From: Rs1 sp038900335
GTDB taxonomy: Bacteria; Pseudomonadota; Gammaproteobacteria; Pseudomonadales; Balneatricaceae
Reading direction: 5' to 3'
DNA: 64,000 nt
Assembly (NCBI GenBank): GCA_038900335.1
Contig: JBBMRB010000001.1
Location: 310,001-374,000, forward strand
Part shown: piece after piece, positions 8,604-16,635 of the stretch
How the letters are laid out: each line of letters begins with the position of its first letter
Numbering within the stretch: the first letter of the stretch is position 1
Made by a program: the position numbers and the translations under genes
Notes under the pieces: generated by a model
Told to the model about the DNA's origin: nothing
Seen by the model: the letters and a program-made list of their open reading frames with translations, nothing else
Databases searched by the model: none

Positions 8604-9376
8604 TGAATAAAACTAAAAGCTTTTGGAGCCCACACCGTTTTATTCTCGCTGCAATCGCAATAGCCATCATTAGTAGTTGCGCCGTTTTTATGCGCTGGGA
8701 CTGGCTACCAGATTATTACGATATTATCCTAGAGGGTATATGGCGCACTATCTGGTTATTAATTGCCAGTGTTGTGATCGGCTTTTCGCTCGCCCTCCCG
8801 ATAGGCCTCGTACAGGTTAAGGGCCCTAAACCTCTTGCTTTATTAGCTCGCGGTTTTTGTAATGTTATTCGTGGCACACCGCTATTATTACAACTTTGGT
8901 TACTGTATTACGGCCTAGGTTCAGTATTTTCGACTATCCCTGAAATTCGCGGCTCAGCAATGTGGCCTTATTTGCGCCAAGCATGGCCCTATGCATTATT
9001 GTGCCTAACCTTATCTTTTGCCGCTTATGAGGCTGAGATTATGCGTGGCGCTTTTCTTGGGGTGCCTAAAGGAGAGTTAGAGGCAGCGCGCGCTTATGGC
9101 TTTAGTGAATGGCAATTGTTTCGCAAAATCTGGTTACCAAGAGCGATTCAACGGGCATTGCCGACACTAGGTGGTGAAGTGGTACTGCAGCTAAAAGCAA
9201 CACCATTAGTGGCAACAATTACCATGATAGATGTTTATGGTGCTTTCTCTAAAGTGCGCCAAGATATTTTTATAACTTACGAGCCTTTGTTGTTATTAGC
9301 TTTGATATACATGATGATGGCAGGTTTACTGGTGGTATTGTTTCGCTATTTGGAAAACCGCATTCCCTCTAAATAG
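8603..9376 (+). CDS. amino acid ABC transporter permease (HisM-like)
   Basis: This 257-residue permease is the partner of the preceding HisQ-like subunit. It has multiple hydrophobic helices, the NVIRGTPLLLQLWLLYYGLG segment and an EAA loop (GELEAARAYGFSEWQLFRKI). TAATG overlap with the upstream gene implies translational coupling. It is the last gene of the transporter operon and is followed by inverted repeats before the convergent DDAH gene. Confidence 0.92.
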   Translation: MNKTKSFWSPHRFILAAIAIAIISSCAVFMRWDWLPDYYDIILEGIWRTIWLLIASVVIGFSLALPIGLVQVKGPKPLALLARGFCNVIRGTPLLLQLWLLYYGLGSVFSTIPEIRGSAMWPYLRQAWPYALLCLTLSFAAYEAEIMRGAFLGVPKGELEAARAYGFSEWQLFRKIWLPRAIQRALPTLGGEVVLQLKATPLVATITMIDVYGAFSKVRQDIFITYEPLLLLALIYMMMAGLLVVLFRYLENRIPSK

Positions 9377-9384
9377 CCTATAAC

Positions 9385-9432
9385 GAGTCACTCTATTCAC
9401 AAATTCCACATAAGATTTGTGAGTAGAGACTC
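9385..9432. repeat. long inverted repeat in the convergent spacer, possible bidirectional terminator
   Basis: The arms GAGTcaCTCTAtTCACAAAT and ATTTGTGAgTAGAGaCTC pair over most of their length around a ten-base loop. A second dyad, AAGACAA (9461-9467) with TTGTCTT (9488-9494), follows. Neither has a strong T-run. Their place between convergent genes fits transcription termination in both directions. Confidence 0.55.
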
Positions 9433-9509
9433 GATACAATCATTGTTAAACACTATCTTTAAGACAAACGAGAACTAAAAATCTAGCTTGTCTTATAAGA
9501 TTTCAAGCG

Positions 9510-10271
9510 TTAAAAACGCAGCGATAAACAGCTTAAGCCGCCATCTATTTTTTGAAACTCACTCACATCCACTTCAATCACTTTATAACCGGCGTTTTCG
9601 ATTAGTGCCTTCGTTTTTGCAAAGCCTTTAGGCGTTAATACCGTATCATTTATCCACACACTATTGGCTGCATAGGCTTCTTCTTGCGGCACTTCTATTA
9701 ACGTGTACTTTGCAAATTCTGGCTTAGTTAAAAACTCGCCACACGCTAACAAGTTACCATCTTCTAAATAACCTAAGCCCGTTTTTAAATGCAATACTTC
9801 ACTCATAGTAACCACAGAGCCTGACATACCGTATTTTTCTAAAATACTAATCATTTGCTTTGCACCTTGCGCATTGGTGCGCTCAGATAGACCAATATAA
9901 TAATGGCTGCCAACCATCATAATATCCCCTGCCTCAATAGTGCCAGGTTTTGTGATGTGCTCAACTTTGTCATAAAATTTAGCGACAACATCAACCATCG
10001 CATGGGTTTCTTCAGTACGTGATTTAGCACCTGGGTTGGTAATTATGGCGCAATGGGGCGTCATCAATGCAACATCTTCAACAAAGGTTGAATCGGGGAA
10101 ACTCTCATCGCTTTCAAGCTCTGTTACTTCAAGGCCACATGCTTTAAGCGCTAACACATACTGTGCATGCTGTTGTAGTGCATTTTCATAATCTGGTTTG
10201 CCAAGCCGCGCCGTGGTGATACCTGCGACAAGTGCTTTACATGGTTTTTTAACGATGGCTTTACTAAACAT
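9510..10271 (-). CDS. dimethylarginine dimethylaminohydrolase (DDAH)
   Basis: This 253-residue amidinotransferase-fold enzyme hydrolyses N-omega-methylated arginines (monomethyl and asymmetric dimethyl) to citrulline and a methylamine. The length equals that of the Pseudomonas enzyme. The catalytic residues are visible: E113 in TIEAGDIM, H161 in SEVLHLKTG and the nucleophile C248 in DGGLSCLSLRF, and the substrate-binding SFPDSTFVEDVAL block is at 57-69. AGAGG lies eight bases before the ATG. It converges on the basic-amino-acid importer and is followed upstream by a BetI-like regulator on the same strand, which suggests controlled use of imported methylarginine. Other members of the fold such as arginine deiminase are much longer. 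Confidence 0.93.
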   Translation of the reverse strand: MFSKAIVKKPCKALVAGITTARLGKPDYENALQQHAQYVLALKACGLEVTELESDESFPDSTFVEDVALMTPHCAIITNPGAKSRTEETHAMVDVVAKFYDKVEHITKPGTIEAGDIMMVGSHYYIGLSERTNAQGAKQMISILEKYGMSGSVVTMSEVLHLKTGLGYLEDGNLLACGEFLTKPEFAKYTLIEVPQEEAYAANSVWINDTVLTPKGFAKTKALIENAGYKVIEVDVSEFQKIDGGLSCLSLRF

Positions 10272-10397
10272 GATCTAACCTCTGAGTTAGTTTATAAATT
10301 ACAGGCATCAAATGACCTGCCTGCTCCTTAAGTTTGGATCAATAATGCCTTTTATTGTAAGCCAATTCCATCTTTATTTTACACACGTACAATAATA

Positions 10398-10415
10398 AAA
10401 TTAGTAAACTAATTT
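10398..10415. promoter_or_regulatory. perfect dyad AAATTAG-TAAA-CTAATTT upstream of DDAH
   Basis: Seven-base arms are separated by four bases, about 127 bp upstream of the DDAH start and 163 bp downstream of the stop of the second TetR gene. It could be an operator for one of the two TetR proteins. AT-rich dyads also arise by chance, and a similar TTAGTAAACTAA core occurs near 22029 after an unrelated gene. Confidence 0.3.
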
Positions 10416-10577
10416 ATGCTATGAATAAGAATGTTATCAACATTGAATTTAAAGAATTGAGTATAGGCAATTGAGTAGCAGTGAGAATCTGAAATATCTT
10501 AAATTAGAATTCTAGCAACACTGACATTAAAACATGCCAGCAACATCAACAATGTGCAGCAACAACGGCTATAAATA

Positions 10578-11219
10578 TCAGCCACTCGCTTGTAAGCCTT
10601 TAATATTTAATAGCGATTGGATTGAGCGCAAAGCGATATCAGCTAATTCACCCTCGGCAAAAAGCTCCATTGCCAAACAACCTTCTAACCATAACCCATC
10701 TAGGATAGCGTTAACGATAATGCCGTGTCTCTCTAGCTCTTTTGCTGAAATATCACGGCCCTGCTCTTTAAAGACTAAATCAACCAAATCTTGGCAACCC
10801 ATACGAAATTCTAAATACGATTGATGATGAATTTTTGCCATTGATGGTGTTGAGCGCGTTAAACTGGTAAACGACGCCCATAATTGGTGATAGCGCGAGT
10901 TCATTACACCAGGCTGTAAAGAGGTATTAATAAAGTGACGCAGTTTATCAACCGCACTGCCCTCAAGCTCATCAACGCCCTTTCTCGCCCCTGCAAACAT
11001 TTGCGCCATTGTATGACGATAAGCGGCGCATATTAACGCTTCTTTATCTGCAAAATAATGCCTGGCTAAGCCTGGAGTCACCCCAGCTTGCTCAGCGATT
11101 CTACGAATACTCGCCTCGCCAATCCCCCCTCTTTCAATACATTTTTGAGTCGCGACAATAAGATCCATCTTGCGCTCTTGTTCTGATTTTCTACTGTATG
11201 TTTTTTTACTCTCACTCAT
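10578..11219 (-). CDS. second BetI-like TetR-family regulator
   Basis: This 213-residue paralogue of the regulator at 5354-5983 has a TetR helix-turn-helix (SIRRIAEQAGVTPGLARHYF, about 38-57) and a BetI-type C-terminal domain (YHQLWASFTSL, GIIVNAILDGLWLEGC). The two proteins share the order of motifs and length and may have split control of the importer and the demethylating enzymes. It lies upstream of DDAH on the same strand with a 306-bp gap, so DDAH probably has its own promoter. The ligand is unknown; a methylated amine is plausible from the family. Confidence 0.88.
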   Translation of the reverse strand: MSESKKTYSRKSEQERKMDLIVATQKCIERGGIGEASIRRIAEQAGVTPGLARHYFADKEALICAAYRHTMAQMFAGARKGVDELEGSAVDKLRHFINTSLQPGVMNSRYHQLWASFTSLTRSTPSMAKIHHQSYLEFRMGCQDLVDLVFKEQGRDISAKELERHGIIVNAILDGLWLEGCLAMELFAEGELADIALRSIQSLLNIKGLQASG

Positions 11220-11593
11220 GCTGTGACACTTCGTATTTAATTATCATGCGGATCAGTTATCTTATAGAAAGCGCCTATTAGTTTCACCGTTTTTAATTAA
11301 ATAATAAAACGTTGAAGATCAAAACAACATTTACAACCCATACTATTAGTGCCTGATTTTAATAAAAAACATAAAGGTAAATTAATGCCTGACTGCTATA
11401 TAATAAACATTAATAAGATAACTTAAACATTTGATATAAATACATTTATAATGGTAATACACAACCTAAAAATTAGATTTTTTGGTTGTTAATAAAGGCT
11501 GATTCTATTCTAATAATCTCAGACAGGGCCGCCATCTAGCGACACCCTGCCTGCTCTCTTTAGCCTACTGACATAGACCTACCAACACACCAG
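11220..11593. other. intergenic region with AT-rich hairpin
   Basis: No coding frame is evident. A hairpin, CAACCTAAAAAT (11462-11473) with ATTTTTTGGTTG (11477-11488), has one mismatch and a three-base loop. A short CAGGG/CCCTG dyad sits at 11524-11549. The promoter of the TetR gene on the minus strand and the 3' end of the FMN-reductase transcript must lie here. Confidence 0.45.
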
Positions 11594-12130
11594 TTATTGT
11601 GGGCTGTTTAGCAATGCTAACATGATGCTTTTTAGTTCATCATTTAACGCTGTATTAGTCAGCGCTGTCGTTTGACTATCAAAATTATCGTAAAAGCTAG
11701 GTACTGATAACGAGCCCACTACATTAGCGCCAAAGTGTGGCGCTGATGCTAGCGCTGCACTTAGTACAGTATTTGCGCCACCTGGGCCTGGTGATGTGGC
11801 AAGCAAAACCATTGGTTTATTTTGATATACTTGCTGGCTGATTCTTGATGTCCAATCAAATAAATTTTTAAACGCCGCCGTATAATGGCCGTTGTGCTCA
11901 GCAATTGAGATAACGATCGCATCAGCTGCTGTGATTTTTGCGTAAAAATCCTGCGCTTGTTGTGGCTGCCCTAGTTGCTGTTCTCTATCTTCACTAAAGA
12001 TAGGCATTTCATAATCATTAATATCAATGATTTCTACCTGCGTATTTTGAGTGAGACTCGCTGCATACGTCACTAATTTTTTATTAATTGAGTTTTTACT
12101 ACTACTCGCTGCAAAGGCTAATATTTTCAT
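11594..12130 (-). CDS. NADPH-dependent FMN reductase-like flavoprotein
   Basis: This 178-residue flavodoxin-fold protein opens with MKILAFAASSSKNSINKKL, the phosphate-binding loop for FMN, and carries SIAEHNGHYTAAFKNLFDW and LLATSPGPGGANTVL, the core of the NADPH-dependent FMN reductase/azoreductase family (SsuE, ChrR, YieF type). The substrate is not predictable. It diverges from a LysR gene with 171 bp between starts, a typical regulator-target pair. A link to the amino-acid island next door is not evident. Confidence 0.85.
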   Translation of the reverse strand: MKILAFAASSSKNSINKKLVTYAASLTQNTQVEIIDINDYEMPIFSEDREQQLGQPQQAQDFYAKITAADAIVISIAEHNGHYTAAFKNLFDWTSRISQQVYQNKPMVLLATSPGPGGANTVLSAALASAPHFGANVVGSLSVPSFYDNFDSQTTALTNTALNDELKSIMLALLNSPQ

Positions 12131-12301
12131 GTTGAATTCCCGGTTAATATGGTGGCTAAATTGACTAACTTATTAATATGTTCATTGTATATTATTTCTA
12201 TAAAAGCATTAATATCCTGAAAATATAAACATTGTTTCCATTTGGCTTCTAATTAACGAGTGGTGATGTTATCTTTTGCTGACATTCAGTGAGGAATATA
12301 G

Positions 12302-13201
12302 ATGATGAGTGACCTTAAACTATTTGATGGGATTGTCCTGTTTACTCAGGTTGTAAACGGTGGTGGTTTTAGTGCAGCAGCGGCTATCAACGGCCATTCC
12401 ACCTCATTTATTAGCAAGCAGATAAGCAAATTAGAATCGCGATTAGGTGTACGGTTATTAAGTAGGACAACACGAAAAATCAGCTTAACACCAGAGGGCA
12501 ATGCTTTTTACCAGCAGTGTGAGCAAATGATTATCGACGCTGAGCAGGCGCTTGGGATTATTAATCAAGCGAATACCCAGCCTAAAGGTGTGCTTAAAAT
12601 TAGCTGCCCTATTGGCTACGGCATTACCCATTTACAGGCCATTTTATTAGAATACTCGCAGCTATATCCTGATGTTAAGTTAGATCTTGATTTTAATGAT
12701 CGCAAGGTCGATGTTATCCAAGAGGGCTATGATTTAGCCATCAGAGCGACCCAATATTTAGAAGATTCTAGCTTAGTATGTAAAAAAATAACGTCATATA
12801 AATCTTACATTATCGCCTCGCACCACTATTTAGCGCTGCACGGAACACCGACAAAACCACAGGATTTATTAACGCATCAATGTCTAAGTTACAGTCACCT
12901 TAAACACCCCACCAAATGGAAATTTGAAACATTAACCGGTGAAATCTCTTATGTTGATGTGCCCGCTACCATTTTATGCAATAACGCAGAAATGGAGCTA
13001 GCAATGGTGTTGCGACACAAAGGAATTTGTTTTTTACCTGAATTTTATCTACAAAAAGAACTGGAAGAAAAGCAAGTGGCTATTTTGTTTGCAGATTTTA
13101 AGCAGCCTGATATAAACATTTATGCCTTATACCCTAGCAGAAAACATCTATCGCCTAAGGTGAGAGCTTTTATTGATTTACTCGCCGACAGGCTAAGCTG
13201 A
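12302..13201 (+). CDS. LysR-family transcriptional regulator
   Basis: This 299-residue regulator has an N-terminal winged helix-turn-helix (about 10-65; GGGFSAAAAINGHSTSFISK then RLGVRLLSRTTRKISLT) and a C-terminal LysR substrate-binding domain. Closely spaced ATGs at 12302 and 12305 share a GAGG site about ten bases upstream. It diverges from the FMN-reductase gene and probably controls it; the effector is unknown. Its stop codon lies inside the left arm of a perfect inverted repeat shared with the convergent arginase gene. Confidence 0.92.
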   Translation: MMSDLKLFDGIVLFTQVVNGGGFSAAAAINGHSTSFISKQISKLESRLGVRLLSRTTRKISLTPEGNAFYQQCEQMIIDAEQALGIINQANTQPKGVLKISCPIGYGITHLQAILLEYSQLYPDVKLDLDFNDRKVDVIQEGYDLAIRATQYLEDSSLVCKKITSYKSYIIASHHYLALHGTPTKPQDLLTHQCLSYSHLKHPTKWKFETLTGEISYVDVPATILCNNAEMELAMVLRHKGICFLPEFYLQKELEEKQVAILFADFKQPDINIYALYPSRKHLSPKVRAFIDLLADRLS

Positions 13202-13237
13202 TTATTGACTTCGCAAAGCGTGCTAATAATCAGCTTA
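13194..13237. terminator. perfect 13-bp inverted repeat between convergent lysR and arginase genes
   Basis: TAAGCTGATTATT (13194-13206) and AATAATCAGCTTA (13225-13237) pair perfectly around an 18-base spacer. The left arm includes the LysR stop codon. No T-run follows, so this may be a bidirectional 3'-end structure rather than a canonical terminator. Confidence 0.5.
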
Positions 13238-13267
13238 ATGTCGATCACTTAATCGCACGTATTCATA

Positions 13268-14110
13268 TTAAATAAGACCCGTGGCTAAATCATTATCTAT
13301 TAATAGGCGCGCCATTAATTCTTTACAAAGTTTAGCGCCGACCATCGCGGTTATCCCTGTAGGGTCTCGCAATGGGTTTAGCTCCACCACATCCGCCCCT
13401 ACAAGCTGACCTTTAAACTGATGAATGATATTGAGCGCTTCACGCACGCTTAGCCCACCTGGCTCAAAATGGGATACCCCCGGTGCAAAAGCAGGGTCCA
13501 GTGCATCTAAGTCAAAAGATAGGTAGACAGGGCCATCAAAGCTAATGTCAGATACCTTACTTAAATCTCTCATCTCATGAATTTCGACATTAAATTTAGC
13601 GGCTTGCTCACGCTGATGTTTAGTTAATGTCCTTATACCTACTTGTACTAAGCGTTTCACTTTACCTGTTTCCATTAATCTGGCAAAGGGAGATGCATGG
13701 CTGTAGGGGTTATCAAGCATGTCATGATACAAATCAGGGTGGGCATCAAAATGTAGAATATTCAAATTAGGATATTTATCTAAATGCGCCGAGATGCTTG
13801 GAAATGCCACAGAGTGATCACCACCCAGGCTCATCACTAGCTGATTGTCATCAATTAATTGCTTAACATGCTGATAAATTTCATCAAATGCACAACGCCC
13901 AGCAAGGCCTTCTAACGGTACATTAGCTGAATCAGACCATAAATCACTATTAGCTAAATCAATCCCTGTTTCGCTAAACATATTAGCTGATGAGCAATGA
14001 ATGGCCTCTCGAATACGATTTGGCGCGTATGCAGCACCACTGAGATAACTAGAATTATTATCTTGAGGTAAACCCAGTAGCTGTACTTTTTTTGCTGTTG
14101 TATTTGTCAT
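13268..14110 (-). CDS. arginase/agmatinase-family ureohydrolase, plant-arginase-like
   Basis: This is a cytoplasmic binuclear-manganese ureohydrolase, about 280 residues. The metal ligands are in GGDHS (96-100), DAHPD (122-126) and DLDALD (200-205). NNSSYLSGAAYAPNRIREAI and DPAFAPGVSHFEPGGLS resemble plant mitochondrial arginases, which sit on the agmatinase side of the family, so arginine is a likely substrate but agmatine or another guanidino compound is possible. A GTG at 14116 would add two residues; the ATG at 14110 is preferred. It diverges from an Lrp/AsnC gene with about 125 bp between, an arrangement that usually means direct control. It gives the island a route from arginine to ornithine and urea. 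Confidence 0.85.
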   Translation of the reverse strand: MTNTTAKKVQLLGLPQDNNSSYLSGAAYAPNRIREAIHCSSANMFSETGIDLANSDLWSDSANVPLEGLAGRCAFDEIYQHVKQLIDDNQLVMSLGGDHSVAFPSISAHLDKYPNLNILHFDAHPDLYHDMLDNPYSHASPFARLMETGKVKRLVQVGIRTLTKHQREQAAKFNVEIHEMRDLSKVSDISFDGPVYLSFDLDALDPAFAPGVSHFEPGGLSVREALNIIHQFKGQLVGADVVELNPLRDPTGITAMVGAKLCKELMARLLIDNDLATGLI

Positions 14111-14235
14111 AATCACTCATTTAGCTATTAAGTAGGTAAGTAATGAAATATTAACAATTTATTTGCTCATATAGAGCTGTTATCCTGTACTTAATTAACT
14201 TATTAGCCATACAAATAAACCATTTATAGGTCATT

Positions 14236-14679
14236 ATGTATAATTTAGATTCTATTGATCAGCAGTTAATCAACCTACTAGCGGATAACGCTCGCACCCC
14301 TGTTGCGGTACTCGCAAAGAAAATGAAGGTAGCGCGAACGACTGTCAATAATCGCCTTGAGAGATTAGAGCGCAATAATATTATTGAAAGATACACACTA
14401 AAACTTAGCTCGCAAGAATATAGACAGTGGTTAACTGCCACCGTGTTAGTACAGACAGATCAAGATAAGATTTCGGTCGTTTTTACACAGCTAAAAAAAA
14501 TACCGCAGATAACCAAAATAGTCACCTTATCAGGAAGGTCTGACCTAATGCTGACATTAAAGGTAGCCACAGCTGAAATACTTGATAGCGTGTTAGATGA
14601 TATTAGCCGAATCACCGGTGTTGTAAGGTCTGAAACCTTTATCCAGCTAAGTACCAAGTTAGATCGAGAAAGTTTATAA
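14236..14679 (+). CDS. Lrp/AsnC-family transcriptional regulator
   Basis: This 147-residue regulator has an N-terminal helix-turn-helix (about 5-55; IDQQLINLLADNARTPVAVL then RTTVNNRLERLERNNII) and a C-terminal RAM/AsnC ligand domain (about 67-140; VTLSGRSDLMLTLKV). Family members bind amino acids and act as octamers. Its divergence from the arginase gene suggests control by arginine or a related amino acid, as with other Lrp-type regulators of arginine use. The exact effector is inferred only. Confidence 0.92.
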   Translation: MYNLDSIDQQLINLLADNARTPVAVLAKKMKVARTTVNNRLERLERNNIIERYTLKLSSQEYRQWLTATVLVQTDQDKISVVFTQLKKIPQITKIVTLSGRSDLMLTLKVATAEILDSVLDDISRITGVVRSETFIQLSTKLDRESL

Positions 14680-14787
14680 ACACTCACGTTCAAAATATGA
14701 AATCATAAATATAACGTTATAAATAAGAAGCTAAATCCATCAAGTAATGAACACATTGCGCCTTTGCTATTACAAGCTCAGCTGTTG

Positions 14788-15912
14788 CTAATCACTGTCT
14801 ATCGACTGTATAGCTATAACGCTCCTTTTGAAAAAAAGCAGCACAGCAGCTAAGGCGCTCAAAACTAACATTGTAAGAATAATCCATAACATCGTTGAAT
14901 ATAGCGGCACAACACTGACAATATATATTGGAAATAAAGTGAACAGGGCTAGCCAAAGCAATAAACCCCAACGCTTATTGTCTGACATAGCGCCGATACT
15001 AATACTCGCTAAACTTAGTACCGTAAAAAAGCTCCACTGCGCTAGGCTCGTGAAACGCGCTTGCTCATTAATATAAAAAATCACTAAGCCAAATAATAAC
15101 AACCCCAGCAAAGCGATAAAACCAGCTGGCAATTTAAGTTGTCGCCTTTGTTTACGTTTTATCGCTCGCTTATTAATAAAATCGAATAGCCATTTATGGT
15201 TAAACCACAATGGGTTATAACTAACCATTGGCTCACTCAAGCCATATTTTGGTTTAGTCTCTGCACGCTCTGGCTGATAAGTCTTAAATACGATATCCCA
15301 GATTAATAACGTACCGCCGAAATTTCTATTGCTATAAATGTCCTGTAACCCATGATGGACACGATGATTAGAAGGTGTCACTAGTACCTTGTCAAGTACA
15401 CCAGATTTATCTACTAATGCCGTGTGGTTATAAAACTGCACGCTGTAGTGAATCGAGGAAATCACTATAAAAATCTCCAAGGGGACGCCTAGTAGCGCCA
15501 ATACCGCTATGAATGGAAAGTTGCTTAGTGATGAGTACCATGAATTTCTCATCGCCAGTGTCAGGTTCATATTCTCCCCTTGGTGATGCACACGATGTAT
15601 GGACCAAAGTAATGGGATTTTATGATGTAGGCGATGCATCCAATAAAAGCACAAATCCCAAGCAATAAAGGCAAATAGCCACTGTAGTGCAATTGGCCAT
15701 TGATCTACCCAATGAAAATTAAAATGGCGCACTAACAATCCAAATAACACTATTTCTACCGTGCGAAACAGCCACATAACAACTTGGCCAGAATGCAGAT
15801 TCGCGATAATTTCTAACCAAGGTATCGTTTTTGCTTTAACTAGCTTTAATATCGATATCTCTGCCAACACCATAATTATCATCATCAAAAAAGACAGTGC
15901 ATAAATATTCAT
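14788..15912 (-). CDS. membrane fatty acid hydroxylase / sterol desaturase family
   Basis: This 374-residue integral membrane di-iron enzyme has the histidine clusters of the fatty-acid-hydroxylase superfamily: HRLHH, HRVHH, an NH in YNHTAL and NHRVHH. It has hydrophobic segments around the catalytic domain and a C-terminal tail of about four more membrane helices (about 265-365). Such enzymes hydroxylate or desaturate alkyl chains of lipids. It is the last gene of a six-gene minus-strand operon (start three bases after the PAP2-type gene stop) headed by a condensing enzyme, so it likely modifies the lipid product made there. The substrate is unknown. Confidence 0.88.
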   Translation of the reverse strand: MNIYALSFLMMIIMVLAEISILKLVKAKTIPWLEIIANLHSGQVVMWLFRTVEIVLFGLLVRHFNFHWVDQWPIALQWLFAFIAWDLCFYWMHRLHHKIPLLWSIHRVHHQGENMNLTLAMRNSWYSSLSNFPFIAVLALLGVPLEIFIVISSIHYSVQFYNHTALVDKSGVLDKVLVTPSNHRVHHGLQDIYSNRNFGGTLLIWDIVFKTYQPERAETKPKYGLSEPMVSYNPLWFNHKWLFDFINKRAIKRKQRRQLKLPAGFIALLGLLLFGLVIFYINEQARFTSLAQWSFFTVLSLASISIGAMSDNKRWGLLLWLALFTLFPIYIVSVVPLYSTMLWIILTMLVLSALAAVLLFFKRSVIAIQSIDSD

Positions 15913-15915
15913 AAA

Positions 15916-16635
15916 TTAATCCTTTTCACTACCACTGATACGACTAACCGTATTGTTAAACATATGACTCAATATATTGCGAAAATATTGATGCAAGCGT
16001 TGCAGCACCAAGCTAAGGTAGCAGCTAAGTAGCCCGACAATGAGCCCCGCAGCCACATCAATGCTTAAGTGTCTGCGCAACTGAATAATTGAAATACCGA
16101 TAGCAATACCCAGAGCTGCGATAAACAATGATTTCATCAATTGCTGGCTTTGCCACAATGCAATGACACAAATCAGACTCAGCGCTGCATGTAATGAAGG
16201 TAAGCAGTTTTGAGTGCTATCGTTAGTCACTAAAAACTTTAACACCTGAACACTCAACCCTTGCCCTACAATTACTGGGTAATCTAAAGTAGTCGGTATC
16301 ATTAGGAATACGATACCACTGAGAATGGCACTGACCTGCATGGCATAGCGTAAAGCGAGTAAACGATTAGCTGCTACTGTGATGTAACAATAGGGAATCA
16401 ATATAAAAAACAGCAAGTACAGCCAAATACCTTGAGGGTTAAAGGCAATGTGTTGATCTAGCCATAGTTTTGGTAATACTAGAGTTTGTGTCTCACGCCA
16501 ACCAAAAGCAAAATAAACGACACCGACACTGCCCCAACCTATCATCATCTGGACCAAGCGCTGATACAGGTTATATTGTGTGTCTAGTGGCTTAGTTTTT
16601 TCACTGGCCCTGGCTGATCTATTAAATGCTAGCAT
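15916..16635 (-). CDS. PAP2-superfamily membrane phosphatase/phosphotransferase
   Basis: About 239 residues with five or six membrane helices. The lipid-phosphatase motifs are NCLPSLHAALSL (P-S-x-H) and RRHLSIDVAAG (R-x-H with the following Asp), the form seen in the PAP2_3/inositolphosphotransferase branch. The start is set at 16635, which overlaps the upstream stop by seven bases (ATGCTAG) with GGTGT before it. An ATG at 16650 is also possible, and longer starts would lie inside the adenylating enzyme. It probably removes or swaps a head group on a lipid intermediate. The pathway assignment is by position. Confidence 0.8.
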   Translation of the reverse strand: MLAFNRSARASEKTKPLDTQYNLYQRLVQMMIGWGSVGVVYFAFGWRETQTLVLPKLWLDQHIAFNPQGIWLYLLFFILIPYCYITVAANRLLALRYAMQVSAILSGIVFLMIPTTLDYPVIVGQGLSVQVLKFLVTNDSTQNCLPSLHAALSLICVIALWQSQQLMKSLFIAALGIAIGISIIQLRRHLSIDVAAGLIVGLLSCYLSLVLQRLHQYFRNILSHMFNNTVSRISGSEKD

